Shown: positions 32,396 to 44,123, counted from the first letter of the stretch. The stretch: 64,000 nucleotides of DNA from Enoplolaimus lenunculus (GCA_030248215.1 JASANG010002616.1:1-64000); one strand, 5' to 3'. The notes: generated by a model not told the origin, from the sequence alone. A program made the numbers and translations.

Positions 32396-32648
32396 CACTG
32401 TAAATTCAATTGAATTGATTTCAACTCAGAATGAGTTGACTCCACTCAGAAGTTTGGGCTCTGAATTAGGTCTTTCAGAACTCATAATACTGAATTGATT
32501 TCACTCATTATTTAATAGTTAATTTAATCAACTCACCCGGAATTAAGTCAGCTCAGAGCGAGTTAATATTGACTGTTATTAACTCGACGATAACCAGAAA
32601 TAACAAATTCTTTCCCTCAGTTGATATTCATAATTGGAATTTACAGTG
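32396..32648 (-). mobile_element. Family C element
   Basis: CACTGTAAATTCAATTGAAT and AATTGGAATTTACAGTG ends, with TA on both outer flanks, consistent with a 2-base duplication. Confidence 0.88.
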
Positions 32649-32933
32649 TAAAAACTGGAAAAACTGGCGTTTTTATGATCTCAAGAAAGGTCCATAGATA
32701 TATACCCCGTTTTCTATCCACTTCATGTAAAGATTATAAATTTTTGGGTTACTAGAATGTGTTGTTTAAGCTCATCATATATTTATAGTTGGAATAAACA
32801 TTGACACTTGAGCCTATTTTACAGGTGCTACAATAGTAATTGCGCTGGTGTTACTGCAATTAAAGTCTTCAGTTGTGAGTAGCTTCCTTATACGGAAATT
32901 TCAATGTTTTAAAACACCATTTCTGTGAGCAAT

Positions 32934-33169
32934 CACTGTAAATTTCAGTGAGTTGATTTTAACTCAGAATGACTTGTATCACTGTCAGTCTGAGTTAGGA
33001 CAATCAGAACATAGAATTTTGAGTTGGTTCAATTCATTCTGATTTATTTAACCAACTCACCCAGAGTCAACACAACTCAGAGTGAATTATTGTTTACTGA
33101 TATTAATTCAGAAATAACAAACTCCATAGCTGAATTAATTGATTAATCAACTCACTGGAATTTACAGTG
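32934..33169 (-). mobile_element. Family C element
   Basis: CACTGTAAATTTCAGTGAG and CACTGGAATTTACAGTG ends, intact at both sides. Confidence 0.9.
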
Positions 33170-33354
33170 ACCCAAATGACCAGAACGGCCATAGACTGGA
33201 CGGAGGCTCCTGAGCCAGTATATATTACACAAAAGGACAATTGTCATATTTTTGGTTTGTTATTCTTTTTGGTCATACCTATTTTATTAAACGTATAATT
33301 ATCATTAATCAACTTTATGATTGAGTCTAATCACTACGTTCTATATCTGTATAG

Positions 33355-33596
33355 CAAATGTAAATATCAGGGGCGAAACGTTTCTCTGTGGGGGCTAGGA
33401 AAGTCTAAGATTAAGCTTTAGACTAATTTGTTGATTGGCGTAGGTTTAGACTTAGGCTTACGCTTAAGAATCTACTCATTCTTACGTTTAGGCTAAGGCT
33501 TAGGCTTAGGAATATGCTCATTCTTTACGCTTAGGCTTAGGCTTAATCTTATTAATATGCTTATAATACTGTTCCGACCCTGTTCTTTACACTGGT
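33355..33596 (-). mobile_element. Family A telomere-repeat element, subtype II
   Basis: ATGTAAATATCAGGGGCG and GACCCTGTTCTTTACACTGG ends. Two TTAGGC blocks are separated by an AGAATCTACTCATTCTTACG spacer. Confidence 0.85.
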
Positions 33597-33599
33597 AAT

Positions 33600-34130
33600 C
33601 TGTATCTACTGACAATATAAAATATTCCTTTGTACCACTGCTGCCAGAAATAAAAGACCGTATTTTATTACCGAAAAAATAATTTAGAGTTCAGATTTAA
33701 AATCATAGCAAATGCGACTGACCATTATTTTTTGAAATATTACGTTCTTGTGGTTGTTTGCAAAGATATTTCCCGACAGGCTACGATATAAAAAATGTGC
33801 ATCGTTACAAGGGTGTACCGAGAAGGAAAGTGGGCTGCGCCCCTTCCCTCAAAACGGGATCAGTACTTTTGTCATGGTTCGTGTATAGAACAGGTGCCTT
33901 CCAATATACCGGGTAATATCGAAATTTCTAAAAATCTCGAGCGAAAAAGGTTGTGCCCGAAATGGCAATTTTCCAGCAAAATATTAGTTTTCCAAAATCC
34001 CAATTACTTATAATTGCAATATCTCGGGTAATATCCCAATTTCCCAAAATCCTAATTTCCCGAGTAATATCCCAATTTTCCTTGTGAAATCCAAATATCC
34101 TGGGGGATTCAAAGTCGGATTGGGCTGAGT
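33600..34130. other. Intergenic; short CCCAATTTCC-type reiteration
   Basis: No gene recognised. Between 33,900 and 34,110, AATATCCCAATTTCCC-type phrases recur four or five times, a loose tandem repeat. Confidence 0.45.
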
Positions 34131-34260
34131 CTTAGGTTCAAAGACCGGCTTAGACTTGAGTCTCAGTCTAAAGCTTAGCCTATTCAGAAATTTTGGTTTA
34201 GACTCAAGTTTACGCTTAAGCTTGAGTTTAAGCTTATAGACTGAAGTTTCGGTGTAGGAT
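34110..34260 (-). repeat. Degenerate CTTAGG-type repeat patch
   Basis: CTTAGGTTCAAAG, CTTAGACTTGAGTCTCAGTC and similar phrases recall a worn family A array. Ends are not seen. Confidence 0.4.
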
Positions 34261-34851
34261 TAGGTTCGCGCGTAGACTTGATTTCGGGCATTTCCACAGT
34301 TGGGACACTTGTAACAGCGGGACTGTGGGAAAGGTGGAACAGTGGGGACAATGAGAACAGCTGAGACAGCGGGACATATGGGGCCCACAAGGAAAAGCTC
34401 CTCCACATCGATAAATATTCTTTTGGTTTCTCAGGGGGACTGTCGTCCATCTCACCCCTCGTAAGTTTAGAGGACACTAAGCAGGATGGAGGGTTGTCAC
34501 CCCCAAACGCCTCACACTAAACAATTCATTTACGGACTTGATATTCAGAAGGACAATCAGTGTGTTGCCTCATGCATACAGATACAATTGGAAACATATC
34601 ATATGATATTCGCAAACAATGAACATCATCGATATTAAAGCACAAAAAGTGACCTACGCATAACGACAGCAGACAACTTTGAATTTTCGAATAAGGTTTA
34701 TAATAAGCAGACAAAATGTTATCCAATAGCCTAATGGCAACTAAACATGCCGCAAGCTGTTTCGGTTATAACGTGAGCCCTTTAAACACTTGTTGTATTA
34801 AGATAGTGTTCGATTCAACGGATAGTTGCAATACCGAATATATATCAGTAA

Positions 34852-35075
34852 CGAAGGACGGCGGAGCGTGGGTTAAAAATAAATAACAGTCCGTAACCGA
34901 ATAATGGGGCTACCCTCTGGAGAAGCCAAATGAATATCAGTCCCCCACTTATTCGGGTCACTACAATAAAAGGGTGAGACTGATATTTATATGTATGACC
35001 TGTAAAGAGAGTACCTATTCGGTGACGGACTGTTATTTATTTTTAAGCCACCGTCCGCCGCCCTTCGTTATTCAT
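34852..35075. mobile_element. Family F long inverted repeat
   Basis: TAACGAAGGACGGCGGAGCG, then TTAAAAATAAATAACAGTCC, faces its complement (GGACTGTTATTTATTTTTAA, then CCGCCCTTCGTTA). The arms are over 55 bases. GGGTCACTACA lies between them. Confidence 0.8.
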
Positions 35076-35250
35076 ATATCCGTTATTGCAACTATCCGTT
35101 GAATTAAACGTACATTCGTCCTGTATCAAAGCTTGAGCAATAATACAAGGTATTCAAAACTTAAGTATGCTTTAAAGATTCGAACTAAATTTTGTTTGGT
35201 CCTGTAGTCATTTATGCACTACAATTAGGGATAATTGACACCTTTACTAC
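35076..35250 (+). mobile_element. Family F body
   Basis: Homologous over its length with 26,820-27,020 (CCGTTGAATTAAACGT and CTTGAGCAATAATACAAGG). Confidence 0.65.
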
Positions 35251-35446
35251 TGTCCTGCCCCGGTTCTGTATATTGGTCAAAATTTCAACCCTCTTGCTGA
35301 AATCAAATCCTGCAGAGCAACCGGAAGATGGTTGACGTTTTTAAAATTATTACCGAAAACTGTACATTTATTTACATTTTGGAGGGTTTTAAATAGACTC
35401 GTGTACATCAGATAACGCGAGTACAGCGTGGTTAAGGAATAGGCCC

Positions 35447-35669
35447 TGTAGGTGGCTGTGCCACACTTAAACCTTTTTCAAACTAAAACTAAAATATAAA
35501 ATAAAACCCTATATCAAAACCACACCTTAAGGGAGTCCCTGGCTCCACCTAGTCTCTCTTAGAACTTAAGTTAGGCTTAGGCGTGGCTACAAAGCGTGGA
35601 AAATGTTAAAATCGATGCTATGGCGGCTGTGTCCGGAATGTAAACTTACCTGGGCCCTGCGTGGCCGTG
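35447..35669 (+). mobile_element. Family K repeat, copy 2
   Basis: CTGTAGGTGGCTGTGCCACA to GGGCCCTGCGTGGCC. Same layout as copy 1 at 28,950, including TTAAGTTAGGCTTAGGCGTG. Confidence 0.75.
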
Positions 35670-35779
35670 AACTATCTGTTGAATATTATTGCGTATACTG
35701 TTGGCTATTTTTGCGATTAACGACATAGCTAGGCTATGTCAGCACCAAAATGGTGCTTTATGATTGGCTCGAAAATAAC

Positions 35780-36560
35780 GTTATTGTTGTTGTTGTTGTA
35801 GTGTGGTGTGGCAGGAAATGGATCAGGATGTGTGGCTCTGGACCTCAAACGCATAGCGGACACCCAATTGTGGGTGTCGGCGAAATGCAAATGAGGTCGA
35901 GATGCAAACAGGGGTAGCCAGGACCGGAATCAGTATCTACTCTTGGCTAGTGAAATCGGTGCATGAATCTTTTGTTGGATTGTGTGCGTTATACGGTTTA
36001 CGGATTTTACTTACGAATTTCTTGGAAAAGTAGCGGACTCGGGTAAGTAAGGCTTGAAGTATATTTGGATTAGGAATAGTCACGGTGGCAGGCATGTGAA
36101 GGAAATTACGGCGTTACAGATTTAACCGGCATTGCGCAGGGCGCAGAAATTTACCCAGTATTGGATACTGGTGTCATGTGTTAAAGGAAACTTGGGATAT
36201 TTAAGGGAACCTGGGAAAAGTAGTCTAATAAATCTAACGGGGTTAGATTTATTATTCTACAACGGCTGGGCCAAATCTAACGGGGTTAGATTGGTCGGTA
36301 AAATTTGGCGTAATTCTAACGGGGTTAGAGTACACGGTTTATCAGGGTGTGATTCTAACGGGGTTAGAATTACACGGATTTTGGAAAACAGCAAAATTAT
36401 TGGGAACGGTAAAGCCAGTGGCTGGATTAAACCAGATTCAGGCGTCGGCTTTAAGGATTCCGGATCAGGCTGCAAGTTAAATTACATAACCTGTAATTTG
36501 CTTGTAATACTCGGTGTTGTACAGGATTTGGGAGGGTTTAATAAACGATTACCGGCCGCG
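35780..36560 (+). other. Repeat-poor segment with 145-codon ORF and four spaced palindromes
   Basis: Unlike its surroundings, this stretch shows none of the element families and is GC-richer. It holds a plus-strand ORF (36,132-36,569) whose predicted product has no domain I recognise and translates a 15-base palindrome four times. I do not call the ORF a gene. An unrecognised repeat unit or an exon of an undetected gene are both possible. Confidence 0.35.
36233..36368 (+). repeat. Four copies of palindrome TCTAACGGGGTTAGA at 39-43 base spacing
   Basis: Exact copies start at 36,233, 36,276, 36,315 and 36,354. The sequence between them is not repeated, so this is more like an array of binding sites than a simple minisatellite. 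Confidence 0.85.
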
Positions 36561-36655
36561 TTTTACTAAATCAGAGCGATAAGCATACATCGAGGTAAAG
36601 AACTATACAGGCGATACAGGATACAGGGCTTAATTAAAATCACGAACTTCTCACA

Positions 36656-36862
36656 GGCCCATGTATAGAACAGGGCCGGAACAGTAGTACAAGCGTATTC
36701 CTAAGCCTAAGCCTAAGTTTAACTATGAGGCTAAGCGTAAGGATGAGCCTATTCCCAAGACTAAGCCTAAGCCTAAACCCAAACAAAAACGTTACTCTGC
36801 AGCATAAGCTGACTCTATTGCAGCCCCGCACGAAAATGTTCCGGCCCTGTTCTATACATGGA
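36656..36862 (+). mobile_element. Family A telomere-repeat element, subtype I
   Basis: GGCCCATGTATAGAACAGGG and GCCCTGTTCTATACATGG ends, with ACAGTAGTACAAGCGTATTC and CCTAAGCCTAAGCCTAAG inside. Confidence 0.9.
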
Positions 36863-36959
36863 TTAAGGAATATATCCGTTGAAATTTTGAGAAACAACCG
36901 AAAATACAGGGTGGATAATAATCACCATTGATCTTTAGAGTTCAGTAATTTTAATGTTC

Positions 36960-37060
36960 ACTAGGTTTACGTGCCGCGCTATACTTTTCATGACGTCTGC
37001 AGCCGTCTGTCACTGTACGTCACCGTGCGGTATCGTATGTGAATTACTCAAGTACTGAAC
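36960..37060 (+). repeat. CGTCACCGTGCGG-type dispersed repeat
   Basis: GTCTGTCACTGTACGTCACC then GTGCGGTATCGTATGTGA. Related phrases occur at 38,830-38,900 and 51,440-51,590, so it is a dispersed family with undefined ends. Confidence 0.5.
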
Positions 37061-37083
37061 TCTCAAAATATAAATGAGATTTC

Positions 37084-37226
37084 AGGGTTGCGCTATACTC
37101 GCCGGTCGCCGTCGAACGCCAACGCACGGCAAAGTGAAAACTTTGCCGATTTTATTAAAGAATACCGCACGCAGCTGTGTGGAGGCGCGCGGCAGCGTCT
37201 GGCTTAGTAAAGTATAGCGCAACCCT
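37084..37226. mobile_element. Small inverted-repeat element of 143 bases
   Basis: AGGGTTGCGCTATACT at the left and AGTATAGCGCAACCCT at the right form a perfect 16-base inverted pair. The interior is GC-rich. This is the only copy in the window. Confidence 0.75.
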
Positions 37227-37514
37227 TTAATCTCCCGAAATGAAATCCTGGCTACGGTCGTTTTATGCATATATGCGGCGGTTTTGAAGTCGCTGTGAAT
37301 GCTTTTGTCATACTTGCTAAATTGAAGTTTTTTAAGTATCTTACGATGGGGGGTTGGTATTTTCCTCAAAACCAACTGTACCATATTATTAACATTAATT
37401 AATTTCATTGTTAATAGTAAATTTCGACTCAGCTAAAATATAAATTGTGAAAAGAATTGAAGCAGATGATTGTTTAACAGAAAATTATGCAGGTAAGTAT
37501 AAATTTTGACTATA

Positions 37515-37714
37515 CACTGCAAAAAAATTGTGAGTCAAATTGACTGTGTCCTAAATAGGCGTTTCCTGGCTTCACAAAATGAATCAAAATTCGACTCCGC
37601 CTGTCGAGTGTAATTCAATTTGACACTGGCGGAGTCGAATTTTTAACTCAGTTTGTGTAGTCTCGTACAGCCGATTTCGGAGAGAGTCAATTTGACTCAC
37701 CATTTTTTACAGTG
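37515..37714. mobile_element. Family D palindromic element
   Basis: CACTGCAAAAAAATTGTGAG and CACCATTTTTTACAGTG ends, flanked by TA on each side. The arms are near reverse complements over almost the full length. Confidence 0.9.
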
Positions 37715-38113
37715 TAGATTCAAGTGTTTGATGTCAGATATGTTTTTTCTCAAGCTTTAACATCTCGGTTTGCGATAGCATTGAAACGCAATTTTTTACT
37801 GTATGTTGTAACCGTGCCAATGGTCGGAGGGCGAATAATTTTTAAGGTAGGGACCTTATCATTTTAGACGTTACTATTTTATCACAAATCATTCTCTGAC
37901 GTGCGGGCGTACGACCCCTTTAGACTCGATAGCGCTTATAGTTTCAGTTATATGCTAAAATCGGTAAACAGGGGGTGGTCCATAGCATATCCGGCTACGT
38001 CAAAAAATCAGCAGCACCTGTTAATTAAGCGTGATTATGTTTTGCTGTTTGCTTAAAATATACACTTGGATGGTAATTGCGTCTCCGGTATTTTATTTCC
38101 ATATCCGCTGCCG

Positions 38114-38304
38114 GGTCCATGTAAAGATCAGGGGCGAAACAATATTTCTGTGGGACTAGAAAAGAGTAAGCTTAAGCTTTAGACTATTTTCTTGCTTAGG
38201 CTTAGGCTGACGCTTAGGAATAGGCCCATCTTTACGTTTAGGCTTAGGGTTAGGCTTAGGAATATGCTTATAATACTGTTCCGTCCCTGTTCTTAACATT
38301 GGCT
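38114..38304 (-). mobile_element. Family A telomere-repeat element, subtype II
   Basis: GTCCATGTAAAGATCAGGGG and GTCCCTGTTCTTAACATTGG ends. Two TTAGGC blocks. Confidence 0.87.
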
Positions 38305-38529
38305 CGTTTCCGTATAGCATTCTTGCGTCAAGGAATGTTTTGACTATTGTACATTAGAAGTGTATGAAAAATGAAGCGTGGGGAACGCATGTTATTGTAT
38401 ATAAAACAAAATATAAGCCTTTGACATGGCAAAAGTTGGTTTCAAAAAATGTTATTAATATCTTTAAAGTCGCTAAGAATCAAATTTCAAAAATTCAACT
38501 TCAAATGTACCCTCTAAAGCCGTATAGTT

Positions 38530-38780
38530 TCACTGCAAATTCCAACGAGCTGATTAATCAATTCAGCTAGCGAGTTAGTTATTTCTGAATTAAAATCACT
38601 AAACATTAACTCACTCTGAGCTGAGACGATTCTGACTCTGGTTGACCCTGGGTGAGTTAATTAGTTAACTCAGAATAATTTGAATCAACTCAAAATTCTG
38701 AGTTCTGATAGTCCTAATTCAGACTGAGTGATTCAACTCATTCTAAGTTAAAATCAACCCATTGAAATTTGCCGTGCAGT
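38530..38780 (+). mobile_element. Family C element
   Basis: CACTGCAAATTCCAACGAG and CATTGAAATTTGCCGTG ends. It lies a short way upstream of another fragment at 38,897. Confidence 0.83.
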
Positions 38781-38896
38781 TGATAGATACGCCTTATAAC
38801 TTTGAACCAAGAAATATAGAAACATCGGAGTAACCCGTACGGCGCTGTCCATCACCGTCCGTCACGTGGCGATATCGTACGTGAATAACTTACGTA

Positions 38897-38937
38897 CCAT
38901 TCTGAGTTGAAATCAACTCGCTGAAATTTGCAGTGTT
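38897..38937 (+). mobile_element. Family C right-end fragment
   Basis: TTCTGAGTTGAAATCAACTC, then GCTGAAATTTGCAGTG. It directly follows a CGTCACG-type repeat (38,830-38,896). Confidence 0.65.
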
Positions 38938-39201
38938 GCTTGTGTTATTTTTAAGACGTTTTAAATTTAGCCAAAAATTCTAAAATTAAGTTCCAATGAA
39001 ATTAATTACAAAAGCACTGCCAAACCATATCGTTCCCCCTGAAGACTATAAACGTTCTAAATTAGAATAGAGTGTTCATCTCAAGGGACGATATTAAAAT
39101 GTTTATTCACACGTGCAAGTTTTTTTTGCAATTGTAAATTTTGAACCTTTTAGGTAAACGCGTTTGACTTGGAGATTTTGCATTTTGTTGTTTCGATCAC
39201 A

Positions 39202-39453
39202 CACTGTAAATTCCAATGAGTTGATTAATCAAATCAGTTATCGAGTTGGTTATTTCTGAATTAGTATCAGTAAACAATAACTCATTCTCAGTTGAGTTAA
39301 TTCTCACTCTGAGTTGAGATGACTCTGGGTGAGTTGATTAATTAACTCAGAATGAATTGAATCAACTCAAAATTTTAAGTTCGGATAGTCTTAACTCAGA
39401 CTGAGTGATTCAGCTCATTGTGAGTTGAAATCAACTCACTGGAATTTACACTG
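39202..39453 (+). mobile_element. Family C element
   Basis: CACTGTAAATTCCAATGAG and CACTGGAATTTACACTG ends. The interior is full length. Confidence 0.9.
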
Positions 39454-39600
39454 TACTGACAGTATCGAATGGGTTGCAGAGATACAGCTTGAGTCGACCT
39501 CTGACTGGAGTCGATTTGTTTTACTCTCGACTCAGAGAACAAGTTTAAAAGTCGATGCGTTTGTATGTGAATTTTACAATAGAGCAAATTAAATTATCTT

Positions 39601-39855
39601 CACAATGTTAATTCCACTGAGTTAATGGATTAACTCAGGCGGATAGTTAGTTATTTCTGAGTTAACAATAGAAAACTTTAGCTCACTCTGAGTTCCGTTG
39701 ATTCTTACTCTGATTTGAGTCGATTCCGAGGAAGTTGATTAATGAAATCACAATAAGTTTTATCGACTCAGAAATACGAGTACTGATACTCCGCAGTCAG
39801 ACTGAGTGATTTAAAGTCATTCTGAGTTAAAATCAATTCACTGGAATTTACAATT
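39601..39855 (+). mobile_element. Family C element, diverged
   Basis: CACAATGTTAATTCCACTGA to CACTGGAATTTACAATTG. Recognisable TGAGTTG blocks, but more changes than its neighbours. Confidence 0.75.
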
Positions 39856-39859
39856 GCGG

Positions 39860-40300
39860 TTCACAGGCGAGATAATAACAGCTCAGAAATATTATCGATT
39901 TATAGCAACATCGATTAACCTGGCAAATAGAAATCTTCGTTGAAATTCTTTGAGTTAATTTAGCGAAAAATTTCTCGAGTTAAGACAAAATTGAACTTTA
40001 CTCACTACTCGGCAAGATTCCTAACGCTCATTTATGTTTGCTAAATGTTGCAAGTAGGTACTCCATCCATGACAATGATGCTGTTGCGAGCAAAACCGCA
40101 CGCGTGCTGGGGTACATTTTGTATTATGTGATTGAACGCAACTTGCAATTACAACGTTCTTGTGATGTTCCACTCCTAAATTTGAAAACCTTATAGCATA
40201 GCGTTTGATTTATTACAAAATATACGAAATGGTTCAGTTTTCTCACGAATTTCGCAAATTTAACAAGTTAATTCTATCTCAGTATGATATAGGTATACTC
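39860..40300. other. Intergenic, nothing recognised
   Basis: No gene or repeat boundary recognised. Confidence 0.4.
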
Positions 40301-40302
40301 AC

Positions 40303-40394
40303 ACCGATATATATAAATAAATATATATATATATCAATATATATATTTATATATATATTTATTTATATATATTTACTTATATAAGTATATATAA
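40303..40394. repeat. TATATA/TATTTA simple repeat
   Basis: AT-only runs (AATATATATATATATC and TATATTTATATATATATTTA) that are self-complementary. Confidence 0.85.
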
Positions 40395-40509
40395 CAAAGA
40401 CCAATCTGGTGTAAACCGGAACCCAGATTTCATCGCGGAAGATATATCCGCATTTAAAAGATATTTTTTGACACCGAGTGTAACGAGCAAGAAAATTGTG
40501 TTGACCTGT

Positions 40510-40694
40510 AGAGCCTGCTTTTAAGGCCGTCCCGGTTTCTGGTGGGTCTGTAAAAGAGTACGCTTACAGTCTATACTACAACTTTTTGCTTAGGCTTAGG
40601 CTTAGATTTAGGAACACATTTTTGCAACGCTTAAGCTTAGGCTTAGGAATACGCTTAATCTACTGTTACGGCCCTAAAAACAACATTGTGCCAC
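40510..40694 (-). mobile_element. Family B telomere-repeat element, short copy
   Basis: In reverse it reads GGCACAATGTTGTTTTTAGG, GATTAAGCG, then TTCCTAAGCC units with a single TTGCAAAAATGTGTTCC block, and ends CCCACCAGAAACCGGGAC. It has the same order as 852-1,548 but about a quarter of the length. Confidence 0.82.
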
Positions 40695-41004
40695 CTGTAG
40701 TATCCAGAAGGTTGGTCCAAATCTTTTATTCTTAGCGCATTTTGTCTATCAAAAAGTTTAATAAATAATTTTTTTTCTTATGTTCCTTCTTTACTCTGCA
40801 AATGTGGTGTTATTTTGCGTTTAAATGGACCTTGTAAACAGTTGCTGTTTTGTTTATTTCCAAGCTAAAAAATGAATTATCATCAGCATTTGTTACCAGC
40901 GTTTTTTGACTCTGATTTCAAACGTCAATGGTGAATTTTGTCTTAATTTTCGCTTAAGTTCATATACGCGTATATTTTGCAGTTCGCACCACTATAAACG
41001 TTCC

Positions 41005-41327
41005 GGCCAACGTATACAGCATGGCCGTAACAGTAGTATAAGCATATTCCTAAGTCTAAGCCTAAGCATACGCCTAAGCACAAGCGTAAGCCTAAGCCTA
41101 AACCTAAGCCTAAGCTTAAACCTAAGCCTAAGCCTAAAGCCTAAGCCTAAGAATATGCCAAAGCGTAGGACTGAGCTGATACGTAGCCTAAGCCTAAGCG
41201 TAACAATAAGTTTATTCCTAAGTCTAAGCCTAAGCCTAAGCAAAGCAAAAAAGTTAGTCTAAAGCTAAAGCTCTACTCTTTTCTAGTCCCACAAACAAAC
41301 GTTCCGCCCCTGTTCTTTATATGGACC
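41005..41327 (+). mobile_element. Family A telomere-repeat element, long array
   Basis: GGCCAACGTATACAGCATGG and CCCCTGTTCTTTATATGGAC ends. Two long CCTAAG blocks with a spacer. ORFs on both strands here are only repeat translations (SLSLSL and RLRLRL types). Confidence 0.88.
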
Positions 41328-41704
41328 AAATATTTGAATTAAATACACTTTTACTGCGCGATAAACAATATTTTAATACATTGGATATACCGCCTGCGGT
41401 TTAGCTGTCAGACATTATTATGAATAATTTCATTTTACACCGTTTTTTTCAAATTTAAATTCTCATAAAATCGACAAAATTTTGTTTGAGAACCAACTAA
41501 TAAAGTGGCGAGTTTTGCGGGTTTATTTTGCAATATTTGAAAAATTCCTATACTCGTTAATTCATTGGTCAATATTTTACGTAGGAAAGCCTTGTGGGAA
41601 TTTTTTTTGCCGTATTTTTCTTTGGGGTTTTTCTAGTTTAAGTATTAAAGCTTTTATGCTCTGTATAAGTTTTATTAATCTTTTAAAATATAAAAAATTT
41701 AGTG

Positions 41705-41917
41705 CACTGCAAAAAAATAGTGAGTCAAATTGGACTCTCTCCGAAATAGGCTCGAATGGACTACACAAATTGAGTCAAACACGACTCCCCGAGAGTCAAA
41801 TTCAACTCAATGAGCCGCACGTTTGACTCTGGCGGACTCAAATTTGACTCAATTTGCGTGTAGTCCCGTAAAGCCTATTTCGGAGAGAGTCAATTTGACT
41901 CACCACTTTTTGCAGTT
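41705..41917. mobile_element. Family D palindromic element
   Basis: CACTGCAAAAAAATAGTGAG and CTCACCACTTTTTGCAGT ends. TGAGTCA and TGACTCA occur in both arms. Confidence 0.88.
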
Positions 41918-42322
41918 TGCCACGTCCGTATTCTAAAATGTGTATAGCATCTCTCATCAGTCAGTGTCGCATCAGGTTAATCAATTAGTGAATACTTAGC
42001 TTCGAAATTTAACACATTTTTAGTAGCCAATCAACGGAAATGCGTTATTTAGTTTCCGATCAGCAGTTGCTGCAGTTTGCTTGTTTAAAGACGTATTATT
42101 TGGTGATTTGGTTGTTACCGAAATTGTAAGATACCGAAATCGAAACCCAAACCAGAACGTAAAAATTATACGAAGTTTTCTAAAGGATGGATCAATGTAT
42201 AGAGCAGGGCTGTAACAGGTATATATGTATATTGTAGCGTTCTTTTTGCAAAAATTTGGCCATGGAATTTTTCGCAAAATCATAACGTATAATATTTTGA
42301 ACGAGTGGTTTAGGGTTCACAC

Positions 42323-42697
42323 CAGGGTGCGACCGGAGGTGAAAAATACCGGAGCCGGAGCCTGAACCGGAGGTCAACAAAATTTGTCGGAGCCAGAGCC
42401 GGAGCCGGAGGTGAGGCGAAATTAGGTAGTAACGATGATGGTTAACTGGTTCACTTTAGCCAATATCTGCAATTAATTTGTTTGGTTTTACGCTAATTAT
42501 CTGCGAATTTTCGGAAATTCTGTTCTGAAAATTGCGACAAAAGTAAAACCATACGCGTTGAAACAGATAAATTCTGCAAAATTATGCAAAATTTTACTAC
42601 CAAAATTGCCGGATCCTCCGGCAAAAATTTAACCGTAGCCGGAGCCGGAGGCCCATTTTCTGCCGGAGCTGGAACCGGAGACTCAGGTTGTACCCTG
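42323..42697 (+). mobile_element. Family E (hAT-type) element with perfect 8-base target duplication
   Basis: CAGGGTGCGACCGGAGGTG and TCAGGTTGTACCCTG ends. GTTCACAC occurs immediately on both sides (42,315-42,322 and 42,698-42,705). CCGGAGCCGGAG repeats occur inside both ends. No transposase frame. Confidence 0.93.
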
Positions 42698-42993
42698 GTT
42701 CACACGGTCATTTTTGTGGAATCCCAGTATGTTCCTGTGTTTTGCAGATATTTCAGAGGCCAAAATTGAAAAACCACATATAAGAAGCCAGTATGATATT
42801 GCTGCAAGCCAGGACTGATACAATCTCGGTATTAAATTTAAACATAAGATGATTTTTTCTTTTTAACTCTATTAATTCTCGTTTGCAACATAGCTTGCGT
42901 GCAATGCAATCTTTACGCAGTGTAATTATTACTAAATAATTAATATTAAAATGTTTTTATTGAAAGTTCTAAACTATTCGCTAAAATGACTTT

Positions 42994-43194
42994 GGTCAAC
43001 GTAAAGAACAGGGGCGGAACAGTATTATAAGCATATTCTTAAACCTAAGTCTAAGCCTAAGCCTAAACCTAAGCGTAGGAATGAGTTTATTCCTAAGCCT
43101 AAGCCTAAGCCTAAGCCAAGCAAAAAATAGTCTAAAAGCTTATTATTTTATAGTCCAACAGAAAAACGTTCCGCCCCTGATGTTTACATGGGCC
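42994..43194 (+). mobile_element. Family A telomere-repeat element, subtype II
   Basis: GTCAACGTAAAGAACAGGGG and CCTGATGTTTACATGGGCC ends, with CCTAAGTCTAAGCCTAAGCC inside. Confidence 0.9.
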
Positions 43195-43292
43195 GATGAC
43201 CTCACACAACGTTACAGTTTTGCCTTATAAGCCAACCGTTTGAAACAGTTTACAATTCACTATATTCTGCTATAAAGTATGAATCGACCACA

Positions 43293-43554
43293 CACTGAAA
43301 ATTCCAGTGAGTTGATTTTAACTCAAAAAGAGTTGAATGACTCAGTTTGAGATAGGACTATTTACAACTCAGAATTGTGAGCTGATTCAACTCAAACTGA
43401 GTTTAATTGATCAACTCGACCGTAATCAAATAAACTGTGAGACTGAATATCAACTCTACTCAGAGTGAGCTAGCTAATGCATATAGTTATAAACTCAGAA
43501 AAAATTAACTCGCAAAACTGAGTTGATTATTTAACTCATTGGAATTTACAGTGT
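43293..43554 (-). mobile_element. Family C element
   Basis: CACTGAAAATTCCAGTGAG and CATTGGAATTTACAGTG ends. Confidence 0.88.
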
Positions 43555-43799
43555 ATATGTCGTACTCGAGTGAAATTTGAAATTTTTAATTTAAAAGTTA
43601 ACGTTTTTGTAGTAATTAAGTGTGAAGCAGTTTTAACTGAATCATAATACAGCAGTTTTTTCCAATTAATTTCAAAGGTTCTTCGCTCTTAAGCCAAATC
43701 CTGTCTTCCTTTAGTTGTAATCCAGCGTAAATTGAATCTTAGGGCCAGTTCTCTTGCAATTATAAAGGATTTGTGTCAGCGGTTTGAATTGTCGACTCG

Positions 43800-43865
43800 A
43801 CAAGCCCGTATTTAGCTCACCTTGCTATAAGACGGGGCTAAACATTTTTATGAGGAATGTACAAG
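43800..43865 (+). mobile_element. Family H repeat, left half, split by a family C element
   Basis: AAGCCCGTATTTAGCTCACC, TTGCTATAAGACGGGGC, then GAGGAATGTACAAG. The right half resumes at 44,124 after the inserted element. Confidence 0.78.
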
Positions 43866-44123
43866 CACCGTAAACTCCAATGAGTTGATTAATCAATTCA
43901 GCTAGCGAGTAGGTTATTTCTGAATTGATATCAGTAAACATTAACTCACTCTGGGTTGAGTTGATTTGTCACTCTGAGTTGAGCTGACTCTGGGTGAGAG
44001 TTGATTAACAAACTCGGAATGAATTGCATCAACTCAAAATTCCAAGTTCTGATAGTCCTAACTCAGACTGAGTAATTCAACTCTCATTCTAAGTTAAAAT
44101 TAACTCACTGAAATTTACATTGA
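43866..44123 (+). mobile_element. Family C element inserted in family H
   Basis: CACCGTAAACTCCAATGAG and CACTGAAATTTACATTG ends. Comparing the disrupted family H sequence with intact H copies (TACAAGGGTTTTCGAT) shows that AG was duplicated, a 2-base target duplication. Confidence 0.9.

Noticed and set aside
36132-36569. 145-codon ORF
   Set aside because: No domain recognised. It translates a repeated palindrome four times, with no promoter or splice evidence. Described as an island instead.
40906-41262. 118-codon SLSLSL-rich ORF and 83-codon RLRLRL-rich ORF
   Set aside because: They lie across a family A telomere-like array and are open on both strands because of the hexamer repeat.
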